In this document: one piece after another, positions 28,201 to 37,213 of the stretch
Numbering within the stretch: the first letter of the stretch is position 1
Layout of the letters: each line of letters begins with the position of its first letter
Source: Mangrovimonas xylaniphaga
Lineage (GTDB): Bacteria; Bacteroidota; Bacteroidia; Flavobacteriales; Flavobacteriaceae
NCBI RefSeq assembly: GCF_001280435.1
Contig: NZ_LBIP01000022.1
Coordinates: 62,001-126,000, forward strand
Direction: 5' to 3'
DNA length: 64,000 bases
Notes under the pieces: generated by a model
What the model was told of the DNA's origin: nothing
The model's input: only the letters and a program-made list of their open reading frames with translations
Database searches by the model: none
Translations under genes and position numbers: made by a program

Positions 28201-28656
28201 TTTCCAGTCGGTTGCCACCGGGATTAAATACTCGGCTAGATTAGGTTTCAAAACGGCCATTTCCCAAGCAATCCCACCTCCTAGCGAACCGCCTATCAAG
28301 GCAAACACCTGTTGAATGTTTAGTTCTTCCAAACCTTTTAAAAACAATTTGGCAACATCACGCGCTACAAAATCCTTATAGTTTTCAATTAGGAATCCGT
28401 CGTACCCATTACCTGGAATATTAAAGGCTAGCACCGTGAATTTTTTGGTATCGATAATTTTATCGTCTCCAATCAAGCTTCCCCACCAGCCATCGTCTCC
28501 GGCAACATTACTGTTTCCTGTAAGAGCATGATTTACCACTACTATTGGGGCTTCATGAAGCGGTAGCCCAAATGTTTGATAAGATAATTGTATTGGCAAT
28601 TCTACTCCGCTTTCAAGAGTAAAATTATCCAGTTGTATGAATTTAAGTGCTTTCAT
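25261..28656 (-). CDS. Trifunctional homoserine O-acyltransferase / aspartokinase / homoserine dehydrogenase
   Basis: 1131 aa continuous frame with three enzymes. Residues 1-325 are an alpha/beta-hydrolase of the MetX family: oxyanion region NHALTGNSN, nucleophile Ser124 (IGGSLGGG), acid Asp265 or Asp267 (GVDSDLFF) and His300 (DHGHDAFL). Residues ~327-750 are aspartokinase (MKILKFGGKSLGNGEGL, TLGRNGSNYSA, then two ACT regions). Residues ~770-1131 are homoserine dehydrogenase (IAIFGHGLVGGAL, SSNKIA, FSGTLSYLF, GAGAGAEVTARGVFGD). It thus catalyses aspartate phosphorylation, homoserine formation and homoserine acylation in one chain. The SAM-I riboswitch upstream points to methionine as the controlling end product. 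No threonine branch genes are nearby. Confidence 0.92.
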   Translation of the reverse strand: MKALKFIQLDNFTLESGVELPIQLSYQTFGLPLHEAPIVVVNHALTGNSNVAGDDGWWGSLIGDDKIIDTKKFTVLAFNIPGNGYDGFLIENYKDFVARDVAKLFLKGLEELNIQQVFALIGGSLGGGIAWEMAVLKPNLAEYLIPVATDWKSTDWLIANCQIQEQFLVNSNNPVHDARMHAMLCYRTPKSFKERFQRSINNELEIFNVESWLLHHGNKLQERFQLSAYKLMNQLLKTIDVTKGREANENILDIISSKIAIVGVDSDLFFTAEENRETQKQMAATHPNVTYHEIHSDHGHDAFLIEFEQLEKIIEGIFSPDTKHKRMKILKFGGKSLGNGEGLTRALEIIEKKVNDGEKIAVVVSARGNATDELEALLEKASKKEVYKPDFEAFKAYQVEPLSSIDFTGEFSALENIFEGVALLGDYSEKIKSQVLAFGELLSAKIISEILKGKGINANATDSRTLIKTEGDFGNSQPIQKISKEKVVEHFKKFNGSTVHIVTGFIASNLDGETTTLGRNGSNYSASLLANFLDAEELQNYTHVNGIYTANPDLVADAQKIRELSFSEANELANFGTSVLHAKTIIPLVEKNINLRILNTFNSDGEGTLITAKPSNKEVTSLSVLDNVALLNFEGRGLLGKVGVDARIFKALSDQNISVSIVSQGSSERGIGLIIDASKATQAVVALEREFENDFYTQDVNKIGVVDDVSVISIIGIELSSFHKPFNALIKNQITPLLFNNTVTGRNVSLVVKKNQLHKAVNVIHGEIFGISKKINIAIFGHGLVGGALINQILKSKDEIEKRKGISLNVFAIANSKQVILDKNGVDENWKEALKAETSGYQLQDIVDFAKKHHLENLIAVDNTASGVFHENYKPLVEAGFDLVSSNKIANTISHDFYTDLREHLKDHNKQYLYETTVGAGLPLIDTIKLLHESGENITRIRGVFSGTLSYLFNNFSVQDKPFSAIVQETIDKGFTEPDPREDFSGNDVARKLLILARELDLHNEFEDVSVQNLIPEAYRNISVQEFLGQLDVLDEEFQKIKEQQEPGHVLRYVGDLFGDLSQEKGNLEVKLVSIPEDSTLGHVKGSDAIFEIFTESYGEQPIVIQGAGAGAEVTARGVFGDILRLSKHIN

Positions 28657-28764
28657 TTCAAAATTAAAAATTTAAAAACAAAAAGCTCGAGCCCAATTGG
28701 GCATACCTAAATAGAATATGTTACAAAGAATTTATAGAAAATTACAGACTGTAATTCTCGTTGG

Positions 28765-28872
28765 GTTATCTATCCAAAAACACGTTGCTTTTAGTAGAAT
28801 GTAGCACCTTCTTTATTGCTAAAGGGTTGCTAAGGTTTCGTTGGGTCTAATCCCTCCACCTTTCTTGATAAC
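28765..28872 (-). promoter_or_regulatory. SAM-I (S-box) riboswitch upstream of the MetX-AK-HSD fusion
   Basis: Minus strand P1 arms GTTATC (28872-28867) and GATAAC (28770-28765). Core segments AAGAAAGGTGGAGGGA, GACCCAACGAAACCTTAGC and AAGGTGCTACATTCTACT occur in S-box order. Downstream hairpins AATTACAG/CTGTAATT (28739-28755) and GCCCAATTGGGC, followed 5 nt later by TTTTTG, may be part of the expression platform. SAM should repress the fusion, metZ and perhaps the Rrf2 gene. Confidence 0.93.
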
Positions 28873-28932
28873 ATTTTCAATAAGTGAGTGAACTTTGTGA
28901 GTGCAAATATTCAGTTAGAAAAACTTAAAATC

Positions 28933-28940
28933 CAAATTTA
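28933..28940 (-). promoter_or_regulatory. -7 promoter box before the SAM-I/metX transcript
   Basis: Minus strand TAAATTTG, exact TAnnTTTG, 60 nt upstream of the aptamer. A second possible -7 (TATTTG) lies about 22 bp downstream, for which the TTG inside this box could act as -33. Confidence 0.45.
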
Positions 28941-28971
28941 TTCTCCACTTTTTGAATTTTTTATGATTTTA

Positions 28972-30519
28972 TCATGAAAATTCTGCCAAATACTTTTCTC
29001 TGATAATTTGCGCTACAGGCTTGTTGTAGATTTTGCTTTCCAACCAAGAAATAATGTCCAAATACAAGAACGCTCGTCTTTCGTAAGGATCGTTTTCGTA
29101 GGTTTTAAAGGTTTTATGAAGTTCAATAAATGCCTTTTTAATATCCTGTGGATACACATCCTGAAGCCCTTTAATGAACTTGATCATTTCTTTTTGGACT
29201 TCGTAAAGATCGTTGATCTTCAACAGGAATTTATAGGTGCTCCTCAAGAGCTTTTCAATATGGTAATCATACCCGCCTTCGTAGTGGGCAACTAGGTTCA
29301 ATACTCTTGAAAAACAGAGCAGATCTTCTCGCATGGATAGGGATTTATTGGAAATAATTTTATCCAAATATGCAATACATTCCTTGTTGTTTCCTGCTCC
29401 AAAATGCAAACTGGCAAACTTGTAATAAAACACCATGGTGTGGTGTTCATCAATACGATCTTTATACTCTTGCAGGTCCTTTTCGATAATTGGAATTAGA
29501 TACAAACCTTCCTGAAAGCTTCCATCTATGAAGTAATAATTAAGCCTATTGACATTTAAATACAAAAACGTAAGCGCTTCAACATTTTCATCTTTAGGAA
29601 AGGATTTTGCGGCAACAATAGTCTCAAACTTTCGTAAATAATGCTCGAATTTTCGTTTGTTTTTAGTGTAGAACAGAGCCTCCAAAAGGTAATTGTTCCC
29701 CTTGATGAAAAACACAGGATTAAGGTTGATCATGTCAGGATGTTTATCAAAAAGCTTGACCCAACGAAGGGCATATTTATAACAATTCAAAAAATCCTGA
29801 AGCAAAAAACTGTACCATAAATTGGCCTTGTAAAGCCAAAGGCGTTCCCTAAAACCCAGTTCGTTGATATCGTATTTTGGAAGGCGGGCCTGGAAATAGT
29901 CCCTTATTTGCTTAGCTTCGGCTTCATTTTTAACGTAACCTATCTTGAGAAACAAACCGTAAAGTTGCAGTGACAAGTTGGAAAGTTTACTGGCTATAAC
30001 ATTGGCCTTGCTCAATTCTTTGGCTTGAATTGTCAACTCATCGGCACGCCCACTGATACTTCTAGTAATGTATTGCGATTCGATGATTTTTTCAAGTTCT
30101 ACGATTTCAAAAGCCAAATTCTTCTCTTCACTCTGAATTGCCAATTCCTTGGACTTGTCTAAAATTTTCAAGGCCTGCTTATAAAGTCCTTTATGGTATA
30201 AAATTGAAGCAAAATCCAATTGTTCCCGCAATTGCGACCTTGTGTTTTGATGTGAAGGATTCAAACGGAGACTAATCAGGATTTGCTTGTACAAATGCGC
30301 CTTGACATTGGCCAATTGTTGTTTTTTGACCACCCCACTTTTCAGGATAATGGCCTCATCATACACCGAGAGTCTATCCATAATATTGAACAGATTCAGA
30401 AACTTAGAATCCTCATTAACTCCCAACCGTCCCACATACAGCTTAAACTGGCGTTTTTCCGATTTAGTCATGGATTTCACCAACACAAACAAATTGTCTT
30501 TCACGTCCTTAGTCATCAA
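28972..30519 (-). CDS. Conserved helical-repeat (TPR-like) protein of unknown function
   Basis: 515 aa, no signal peptide, so cytoplasmic. The N-terminal ~95 residues (MTKSEKRQFKLYVGRLG... QQLANVKAHLYKQILISLRLN) look like a helical module, and from ~100 to the end the chain is a series of antiparallel helix pairs spaced 35-40 residues (for example HKGLYKQALKILDKSKELA), as in TPR/SEL-type scaffolds. I recognise no catalytic motif. It is divergent from leuA with a 144-bp gap, and its 3' end lies just upstream of the SAM-I promoter. Role not assigned. Confidence 0.75.
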   Translation of the reverse strand: MMTKDVKDNLFVLVKSMTKSEKRQFKLYVGRLGVNEDSKFLNLFNIMDRLSVYDEAIILKSGVVKKQQLANVKAHLYKQILISLRLNPSHQNTRSQLREQLDFASILYHKGLYKQALKILDKSKELAIQSEEKNLAFEIVELEKIIESQYITRSISGRADELTIQAKELSKANVIASKLSNLSLQLYGLFLKIGYVKNEAEAKQIRDYFQARLPKYDINELGFRERLWLYKANLWYSFLLQDFLNCYKYALRWVKLFDKHPDMINLNPVFFIKGNNYLLEALFYTKNKRKFEHYLRKFETIVAAKSFPKDENVEALTFLYLNVNRLNYYFIDGSFQEGLYLIPIIEKDLQEYKDRIDEHHTMVFYYKFASLHFGAGNNKECIAYLDKIISNKSLSMREDLLCFSRVLNLVAHYEGGYDYHIEKLLRSTYKFLLKINDLYEVQKEMIKFIKGLQDVYPQDIKKAFIELHKTFKTYENDPYERRAFLYLDIISWLESKIYNKPVAQIIREKYLAEFS

Positions 30520-30663
30520 ACAAAAATAAACTTTAAAATACTGATTTCAAGCGTTTTACTTATCAAAAACAAGTTTGAACATCGTAATACTTTCTAAAAA
30601 CCAAAGTGAAATGAATAACCAAAGTATAAATTCGTAAGACAATACAAAAATATATTTCTATAA

Positions 30664-31839
30664 ATGTCTAAAGAGCACGTACAAATTTTTGACACCACCT
30701 TAAGAGATGGTGAACAGGTTCCTGGGTGTAAGCTAAATACAACCCAAAAGTTGATTATTGCCAAAAAGTTGGACCACCTAGGAGTAGATGTTATTGAGGC
30801 AGGATTTCCAGTTTCTAGCCCTGGCGACTTTGAATCTGTTGAGGCCATTTCCAAATTAGTAAAGAATGCAACAGTTTGTGGTTTGACCAGAGCTGTTGAA
30901 AACGATATAAAAGTTGCAGCCGAAGCCTTGAAGTATGCTAAACGCCCTAGAATCCATACAGGTATTGGAACTTCCGACTCCCATATAAAATTTAAATTCA
31001 ACTCTACCAGAGAACAAGTTTTGGTACGTGCCTACGAAGCCGTAAAATATGCCAAATCCTTTGTGGAAGAAGTGGAATTTTATGCCGAAGATGCCGGAAG
31101 AACAGACAATGAGTATTTGGCGCGTGTTTGCGAAATGGCTATTAAAGCAGGTGCAACCGTTTTAAATATTCCAGATACTACAGGTTATTGTTTGCCTAGT
31201 GAATATGGAGCAAAAATCAAATACTTAAAAGAAAACGTAAAAGGTATTGAAAAGGCCATCTTGTCTTGCCATTGCCATAACGACTTAGGATTAGCCACGG
31301 CCAATTCCATAGAAGGTGTTATTAACGGTGCTCGCCAAATTGAATGTACCATCAACGGTATTGGCGAACGTGCCGGAAATACTGCGTTGGAAGAAGTCGT
31401 CATGATTTTAAAACAGCACCCTTACCTAAACTTGGATACCAATATTAAAACTCCAGAGTTATACGGCATCAGCCAATTGGTATCTGAGCAAATGGGCGTT
31501 TACACCCAACCTAACAAAGCCATCGTAGGCTCCAATGCCTTTGCCCACAGCTCAGGAATTCACCAAGATGGCGTCATTAAAAACAGAGAAACTTACGAAA
31601 TCATCGATCCAAAAGATGTCGGCATCACCGAATCGGCCATCGTATTAACGGCCAGAAGTGGGAGAGCTGCCCTAGCTTACAGGGCCAAAAACATCGGGTA
31701 CGAATTGACCAAACTGCAATTGGACGAGATCTATGCCAGTTTCTTGAATTTTGCAGATAATAAAAAAGAAGTTGATGATAGTGACATCCACCGCATCATC
31801 GAGACTAGTAACCTATATCAACAAATAATTAGCGCGTAA
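30664..31839 (+). CDS. leuA: 2-isopropylmalate synthase, short form
   Basis: 391 aa. Condenses acetyl-CoA and 2-oxoisovalerate, first step of leucine synthesis. TIM barrel with [13 protein letters not shown] (metal Asp and catalytic Arg), [14 protein letters not shown] (metal His pair) and [15 protein letters not shown]. The chain ends after the accessory subdomain (~residue 385). It lacks the ~130-residue C-terminal LeuA dimer domain that binds leucine in E. coli, so classical allosteric feedback is not expected. The last base of its stop region overlaps the leuC ATG (TAATG). No leucine leader peptide or attenuator is visible upstream. Confidence 0.92.
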   Translation: MSKEHVQIFDTTLRDGEQVPGCKLNTTQKLIIAKKLDHLGVDVIEAGFPVSSPGDFESVEAISKLVKNATVCGLTRAVENDIKVAAEALKYAKRPRIHTGIGTSDSHIKFKFNSTREQVLVRAYEAVKYAKSFVEEVEFYAEDAGRTDNEYLARVCEMAIKAGATVLNIPDTTGYCLPSEYGAKIKYLKENVKGIEKAILSCHCHNDLGLATANSIEGVINGARQIECTINGIGERAGNTALEEVVMILKQHPYLNLDTNIKTPELYGISQLVSEQMGVYTQPNKAIVGSNAFAHSSGIHQDGVIKNRETYEIIDPKDVGITESAIVLTARSGRAALAYRAKNIGYELTKLQLDEIYASFLNFADNKKEVDDSDIHRIIETSNLYQQIISA

Positions 31840-33248
31840 TGGGAAAGACCTTATTTGATAAAGTTTGGGATGCGCACGTTGTGGACTCCATTCAAAACGG
31901 ACCACAAATATTATATATTGACAAACACTTAATTCACGAAGTTACCAGCCCACAAGCTTTTAACGAACTTGAAGAACGAGATATTCCAATATTTAGGCCA
32001 AACCAAATTGTGGCCACCGCAGACCATAACACCCCTACAAAAAATCAACACCTACCAGTTAAAGATGAGCTGTCCAGAAATCAGTTAAAACAACTCGCCG
32101 AAAACTGTCACAAAAATAATATTACACTCTACGATTTAGGACATCAATACAATGGCATCGTCCATGTTATGGCTCCTGAACTGGGCATCACCCAACCAGG
32201 CATGACCATGGTTTGTGGTGATTCGCATACCTCTACCCATGGTGCTTTTGGAGCAATTGCCTTTGGTATTGGGACCAGTCAGGTAGCACAGGTATTTGCA
32301 AGTCAATGTTTGTTATTGACAAAGCCTAAAAGTTTACGTGTAACGGTTAATGGCAAGTTAAAGAATGGCGTCCTACCCAAAGATGTCATTCTTTATATCA
32401 TTTCAAAATTGGGCACCAATTCAGGAACCGGCTATTTCTGCGAATATGCTGGAGACGTGTTTGAAAACATGAGTATGGAAGGCCGAATGACTGTTTGCAA
32501 TATGAGCATTGAAATGGGTGCTCGAGGTGGCATGATTGCCCCAGACCAAACCACTTTTGAATACATAAAAGACAGAGAATTTGCACCTAAAGATGAGGAA
32601 TTCGAAAACAAAGTCGCCTATTGGAAAACATTGCCCACGGATGCTGACGCGACCTTTGACAAAGAATACGTTTTTGATGCCCAAGATATTGAACCTATGA
32701 TTACCTACGGAACCAATCCTGGTATGGGCATTAAAATTTCAGAACATATCCCTGTTTTGAATGATGCCTCCTTTGAAAAATCCTTGGAATACATGGATTT
32801 CCAAAAAGGAGAATCCTTAGTAGATAAACCTATCAACTATGTATTTATTGGTAGCTGCACCAATTCTAGAATTGAAGATTTTAGAGTGGCTGCCAACTAC
32901 ATTAAAGGCAAACATAAGGCCGATAACGTAACTGCATGGTTAGTTCCTGGAAGTAAGCAAGTAGAAGCCCAAATTATAGACGAAGGCTTAAAAGACATTT
33001 TTGAAACTGCCGGTTTTGAATTGCGACAACCAGGTTGTTCTGCGTGTTTGGCCATGAACGATGATAAAATCCCGCAAGGAGAATACTGCGTTTCTACTTC
33101 CAACAGAAATTTCGAAGGACGACAAGGCCAGGGTGCCAGAACCATTTTGGCTAGTCCATTAGTGGCGGCCGCAACAGCAGTTGCAGGAAAAATAGTAGAT
33201 GTATCAAAAGCTTTTGAAAATGCTTTTGAAAAAGAATTAATGAGCTAA
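31839..33248 (+). CDS. leuC: 3-isopropylmalate dehydratase large subunit
   Basis: 469 aa aconitase-family subunit that isomerises 2- to 3-isopropylmalate with LeuD. The three [4Fe-4S] cysteines are in [13 protein letters not shown] and [10 protein letters not shown] (CxxC). [23 protein letters not shown] is the substrate/cluster region. Translationally coupled to leuA through a one-base overlap; leuD follows after 25 bp. Confidence 0.96.
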   Translation: MGKTLFDKVWDAHVVDSIQNGPQILYIDKHLIHEVTSPQAFNELEERDIPIFRPNQIVATADHNTPTKNQHLPVKDELSRNQLKQLAENCHKNNITLYDLGHQYNGIVHVMAPELGITQPGMTMVCGDSHTSTHGAFGAIAFGIGTSQVAQVFASQCLLLTKPKSLRVTVNGKLKNGVLPKDVILYIISKLGTNSGTGYFCEYAGDVFENMSMEGRMTVCNMSIEMGARGGMIAPDQTTFEYIKDREFAPKDEEFENKVAYWKTLPTDADATFDKEYVFDAQDIEPMITYGTNPGMGIKISEHIPVLNDASFEKSLEYMDFQKGESLVDKPINYVFIGSCTNSRIEDFRVAANYIKGKHKADNVTAWLVPGSKQVEAQIIDEGLKDIFETAGFELRQPGCSACLAMNDDKIPQGEYCVSTSNRNFEGRQGQGARTILASPLVAAATAVAGKIVDVSKAFENAFEKELMS

Positions 33249-33273
33249 ACCTTTCAACGGAAAGGAAACAAAT

Positions 33274-33864
33274 ATGGAAAAGTTTACAACGTTACAATCA
33301 AGAGCCATTCCGTTGGCCATTGAAAATATAGATACCGATCAAATCATCCCTGCGCGTTTTTTAAAAGCTACAGACAAGCAAGGATTTGGCGACAATGCCT
33401 TTAGGGATTGGCGCTTCGACAAACGTGGAAATCTCAATACAGACTTCCCTTTAAACGATCCAAAATATACAGGAAGCATTTTGGTCGCCGGGGATAATTT
33501 TGGATGTGGCTCCAGTCGTGAACATGCCGCATGGGCTTTGGTAGGTTATGGTTTTAAAGTAATCGTTTCAAGTTTTTTTGCTGATATCTTTAAAGGAAAT
33601 GCCTTGAACAACGGGCTATTGCCGGTTCAAGTGAGCGAGGCCTATCTAGAAACCTTGTTGAATACCATCAAGGCAAATCCAGAAACCGAACTCATCGTTG
33701 ATTTAGAAAATCAAACCATTGGCATTAAAGGTAGCGACCAACAGGAAAGTTTTGAGATTGACGCTTACAAAAAAACCTGTATGATCAATGGGTATGATGA
33801 TATTGATTATTTATTAAGTAAAAAAGAAGCCATTGAGGCTTTTGAATTAAGTAGAACAAACTAA
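33274..33864 (+). CDS. leuD: 3-isopropylmalate dehydratase small subunit
   Basis: 196 aa swivel-domain partner of Leu[15 protein letters not shown] at the N-terminus and [17 protein letters not shown] (residues ~71-87) are diagnostic. Third gene of leuACDB; leuB starts 39 bp downstream. Confidence 0.96.
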   Translation: MEKFTTLQSRAIPLAIENIDTDQIIPARFLKATDKQGFGDNAFRDWRFDKRGNLNTDFPLNDPKYTGSILVAGDNFGCGSSREHAAWALVGYGFKVIVSSFFADIFKGNALNNGLLPVQVSEAYLETLLNTIKANPETELIVDLENQTIGIKGSDQQESFEIDAYKKTCMINGYDDIDYLLSKKEAIEAFELSRTN

Positions 33865-33903
33865 GAAGTAGAGAAGGCTACAAATGGTCCTTCACATAAA
33901 GAA

Positions 33904-35022
33904 ATGAAATTAGATATTGCTGTTTTATCAGGAGATGGAATTGGTCCAGAAGTGACCGATCAGGCAATTAAGGTGTTAAAGGCCATCGCACAGGAATTCA
34001 ACCATAGCTTTAGGTTCAAGTCGGCTCTTGTTGGAGCCATTGCCATAGACGAAACGGGGAATCCTTTACCAGATGCCACTTTAGACATTTGCAAACATAG
34101 TGATGCTGTGTTATTTGGAGCCATTGGCGACCCTAAATACGACAATGATCCTTCGGCAAAAGTACGTCCAGAACAAGGATTGCTTAAGCTAAGAAAAGAA
34201 CTTGGGTTGTTTGCCAATATTAGACCGGTAAAAGCTTATGATAGCCTTGTTGGAGCCTCCCCTTTAAAAGATGAAAAAATTAAAGGAACAGACATTAGTA
34301 TTTACCGAGAATTGACTGGAGGTATTTATTTTGGAGACAAATATTTAAGTGATGATGGCAACACTGCTTCTGACCTTTGTTTGTATACACGTGAAGAAAT
34401 TGAACGCATTGCCCATTTGGCATTTAAGGCTGCCCAAACTAGAAGCAAGAAACTCACCTTGGTAGACAAGGCCAATGTTTTGGAATCTTCCCGTTTATGG
34501 AGAAAAGTAGTGACCGAGCTTTCCACCTCTTACCCTGATGTAACTTTAGATTTCTTGTTCGTAGATAATGCTGCCATGCAAATGATTCTCAATCCAAAAC
34601 AGTTTGATGTTATTTTAACCGAGAACATGTTTGGCGACATCATCAGTGATGAAGCCAGTGTTATTGGAGGGTCTATTGGGCTTTTGGCCTCGGCTTCTGT
34701 AGGTAAAAAATATGCCATGTTTGAGCCAATCCACGGTTCCTATCCTCAAGCTAAAGGAAAAAACATTGCGAACCCAGTTGCATCTATTTTGTCCGCTGCC
34801 ATGTTATTGGATCATTTTGGTTTGAATGACGAAGCCGATATGGTTAGAAATGCTGTAGAAAAATCGATACAATTAGAAATAATGACCCCAGATTTGAACA
34901 GAAAATATAACAACATTACAACGTCTAAGGTTGGTGATTTTGTTGAAGATTTCATCAACAATCCTAAAGACAGTAATATTAATTTCACTAACATCCATTT
35001 GGGTCAGTCTACAATAATTTAA
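33904..35022 (+). CDS. leuB: 3-isopropylmalate dehydrogenase
   Basis: 372 aa NAD+-dependent oxidative decarboxylase giving 2-oxoisocaproate. GDGIGPEV at the N-terminus, the RELTGGIYFG segment, VDKANVLESSRLWRKVV and the metal/substrate block NMFGDIISDEAS are all present, followed by FEPIHGSYPQAKGK. Last gene of the leu operon, followed 28 bp later by a strong terminator. A branched-chain aminotransferase is not encoded here. Confidence 0.96.
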   Translation: MKLDIAVLSGDGIGPEVTDQAIKVLKAIAQEFNHSFRFKSALVGAIAIDETGNPLPDATLDICKHSDAVLFGAIGDPKYDNDPSAKVRPEQGLLKLRKELGLFANIRPVKAYDSLVGASPLKDEKIKGTDISIYRELTGGIYFGDKYLSDDGNTASDLCLYTREEIERIAHLAFKAAQTRSKKLTLVDKANVLESSRLWRKVVTELSTSYPDVTLDFLFVDNAAMQMILNPKQFDVILTENMFGDIISDEASVIGGSIGLLASASVGKKYAMFEPIHGSYPQAKGKNIANPVASILSAAMLLDHFGLNDEADMVRNAVEKSIQLEIMTPDLNRKYNNITTSKVGDFVEDFINNPKDSNINFTNIHLGQSTII

Positions 35023-35050
35023 AAACGTTTACCTTCTTTAGGATTTAAAG

Positions 35051-35075
35051 GCACTCAATTCTTGAGTGCTTTTTT
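35051..35075 (+). terminator. Intrinsic terminator of leuACDB
   Basis: GCACTCAA and TTGAGTGC (8-bp perfect stem, TTC loop) followed by six T, 28 bp after the leuB stop. Confidence 0.93.
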
Positions 35076-35126
35076 GTTTCTAAAAATTGATATAAAAAAT
35101 CAATTTCACTTAATTATGACACCATT

Positions 35127-35153
35127 TTGACGAGGGGTTTTCTAATAGATTTA
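35127..35153 (+). promoter_or_regulatory. Promoter candidate for the polyphosphate glucokinase-like gene
   Basis: TTG (35127-35129), 16 bp, TAGATTTA (35146-35153; last base differs from TAnnTTTG), 31 nt before the ATG. It lies between the leuB terminator and the gene. Confidence 0.4.
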
Positions 35154-35184
35154 GTAATTTTAAGCATTCAGAAAATTTAATTCT

Positions 35185-35937
35185 ATGGAAATTCTAGGAA
35201 TCGATGTCGGCGGATCGGGCATGAAAGGAGCATTAGTGAATACCATCACAGGAGAACTTATCACCAAAAGATATAGAATACCAACACCCCTTTCCCGAAA
35301 ACCCGAAGAAATGGCCAAAGTGTTTGCCCAAATTGTTAAGCATTTTAATTACTCTGGACCTATTGGCTGCGGATTTCCTAGTATTATAAAACATGGTATT
35401 TGTAAGGCTTCTGGAAACCTCCATGAAGAATGGGACCACATCAATGTAGAAGAATTATTTTCTAAAGAAGTACACTTACCCGTAACAGTCATCAACGATG
35501 CAGATGCAGCCGGATATGCCGTTATGAATTATGGCATTGGACAAGGTAAACCAGGATTTGTACTTACCATTACCATAGGTACCGGCTTGGGAAGTGGCGC
35601 CTTTTACGAAGGAAAATTGATTCCTAATTTTGAATTGGGGCAAATCCCTTACAAGAAGTACGAAAAAATTGAGCAATGGGCCGCTGCCTCTTCAAAAAAA
35701 GATCAAAACCTAAGTTTCAAAAAATGGGGCAAACGCTTCAACACCTTTCTAGGCTTGGTTGAAACTCTGGTATGCCCCGATTTGATTATTCTTGGAGGTG
35801 GGACTTCCGATGAATTTGATAAATTCAAAGATTACATTACCATTGAAACCCCCGTGGTTCCTGCCCATTTAGGCAACCATGCGGGCATTATTGGGGCTGC
35901 TTGCGCAGCTACCCACCAAATCCCGAAATCGTATTGA
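35185..35937 (+). CDS. ppgK: ROK-family polyphosphate glucokinase-like kinase
   Basis: 250 aa sugar kinase. The phosphate loop IDVGGSGMKGALV (residues 5-17), catalytic Asp in INDADAAG, TIGTGLGSG, and LILGGGTSDEFDKF fit polyphosphate-glucose phosphotransferases, which phosphorylate glucose using polyphosphate and/or ATP. It lacks the CxCGxxGC zinc motif of regulatory ROK members. It ends 1 bp from the argH stop on the other strand, so the genes converge with no terminator between them. Phosphoryl donor preference cannot be read from sequence. Confidence 0.85.
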   Translation: MEILGIDVGGSGMKGALVNTITGELITKRYRIPTPLSRKPEEMAKVFAQIVKHFNYSGPIGCGFPSIIKHGICKASGNLHEEWDHINVEELFSKEVHLPVTVINDADAAGYAVMNYGIGQGKPGFVLTITIGTGLGSGAFYEGKLIPNFELGQIPYKKYEKIEQWAAASSKKDQNLSFKKWGKRFNTFLGLVETLVCPDLIILGGGTSDEFDKFKDYITIETPVVPAHLGNHAGIIGAACAATHQIPKSY

Positions 35938-35938
35938 T

Positions 35939-37213
35939 TTATTTGGCGAATTTAGCCTTGATATCCTCCAAACGTAAGTTCCCCATACTTCCTACATGGG
36001 TATGTTGTTTGGATGTGTCGGGCTTATAAGTTCCCTCCTGTACCTGCTTACCAATAACCTGATATGCTTCTCTAAAACTCATCCCGTTTTCAACCAAGGT
36101 ATTCATATTGTCTACCGTAAAAAGGTAGCGATATTTGGCATCATCCAAATCGATATCCTTTACCTCCACTTGATTGATGGCATAGTTGAAAATATCCAAC
36201 AAATCCTTTACATCCTCTATTCCTGCTATAATAGATTCCTTCAACAATTGATAGTCTCTATGGTAACCGCTTGGAAGGTTATTGGTTATCAAGGTCATCT
36301 CGGTTTGGAGCGCTTGAATTTTGTTGCATTTGCCACGAAGTAATTCAAAAACATCAGGGTTTTTCTTATGAGGCATAATGCTACTTCCCGTGGTCAATTC
36401 ATCTGGGAATGAAATAAAACCAAAATTCTGGCTCATATACAAACAAATATCCATTGCAAAACGCGCCATGGTGTTACATAAACCACCTAAAGCAGCCGCG
36501 ATGGTTCTTTCACTCTTACCACGACTCATTTGGGCAGCAACAACATTGTACTTTAAAGTTTCAAATTGAAGCTCTTTGGTGGTAAATTCCCTGTCAATTG
36601 CAAAGGAACTTCCATAACCAGCAGCCGAGCCCAACGGATTTTGATCCACCGTTTTTAAGGTCGCCTGCAACATATAACTGTCATCAGCCAAAATCTCGGC
36701 ATAGGCAGAAAACCACAATCCAAACGAAGATGGCATCGCCACCTGTAAATGTGTGTAGCCAGGCAACAGTTTATCCTTATGGGTATAGGCCAAGTCCAAA
36801 AGTGACAAAAAGAACGTTTCTGTTTTTGATAGAATTTCTTGAATATTTTCCTTGTAATATAACTGTAAGGCCACTAAAACTTGATCGTTTCTAGAACGTG
36901 CTGTATGGATTTTTTTTCCAACTTGGCCATAAGTTTTGGTCAGTTCAAATTCTATTTTAGAATGAACATCTTCAAACTGGTCTTCAATTACAAATGTTCC
37001 CGCTTCTATTTGTTCCTTCAAATGTTGCAATCCTTCTTCCAACTGGCCAAGCTCTACTTCATTTAAAATCCCAATATGTTGTAACATTTTTGCATGGGCC
37101 AGAGATGCCTGAACATCATATTTTGCAATATGCAAATCTATTTCTCTATCGTTTCCTACAGTAAACTGTTCTATTTTTTTATCAATGGCCAAGCCTTTAT
37201 CCCAGAGCTTCAT
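35939..37213 (-). CDS. argH: Argininosuccinate lyase
   Basis: 424 aa fumarase-superfamily enzyme releasing arginine and fumarate. Signature GSSIMPHKKNPD (residues ~277-288, catalytic Ser), SRNDQVLVALQLY and TSKQHTHVGSMG at the C-terminus. Last gene of the arginine operon, overlapping argE by 4 bp. Confidence 0.95.
   Translation of the reverse strand: MKLWDKGLAIDKKIEQFTVGNDREIDLHIAKYDVQASLAHAKMLQHIGILNEVELGQLEEGLQHLKEQIEAGTFVIEDQFEDVHSKIEFELTKTYGQVGKKIHTARSRNDQVLVALQLYYKENIQEILSKTETFFLSLLDLAYTHKDKLLPGYTHLQVAMPSSFGLWFSAYAEILADDSYMLQATLKTVDQNPLGSAAGYGSSFAIDREFTTKELQFETLKYNVVAAQMSRGKSERTIAAALGGLCNTMARFAMDICLYMSQNFGFISFPDELTTGSSIMPHKKNPDVFELLRGKCNKIQALQTEMTLITNNLPSGYHRDYQLLKESIIAGIEDVKDLLDIFNYAINQVEVKDIDLDDAKYRYLFTVDNMNTLVENGMSFREAYQVIGKQVQEGTYKPDTSKQHTHVGSMGNLRLEDIKAKFAK

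Noticed and set aside
30520-30663. Leucine leader peptide before leuA
   Set aside because: The only short ORF (ATG at 30611) encodes MNNQSINS without Leu, and no terminator hairpin follows.
30594-31001. 135-codon open frame on the minus strand overlapping the leuA start
   Set aside because: It is antisense to well-conserved leuA coding sequence and has no recognisable domain; the frame is open by codon bias.
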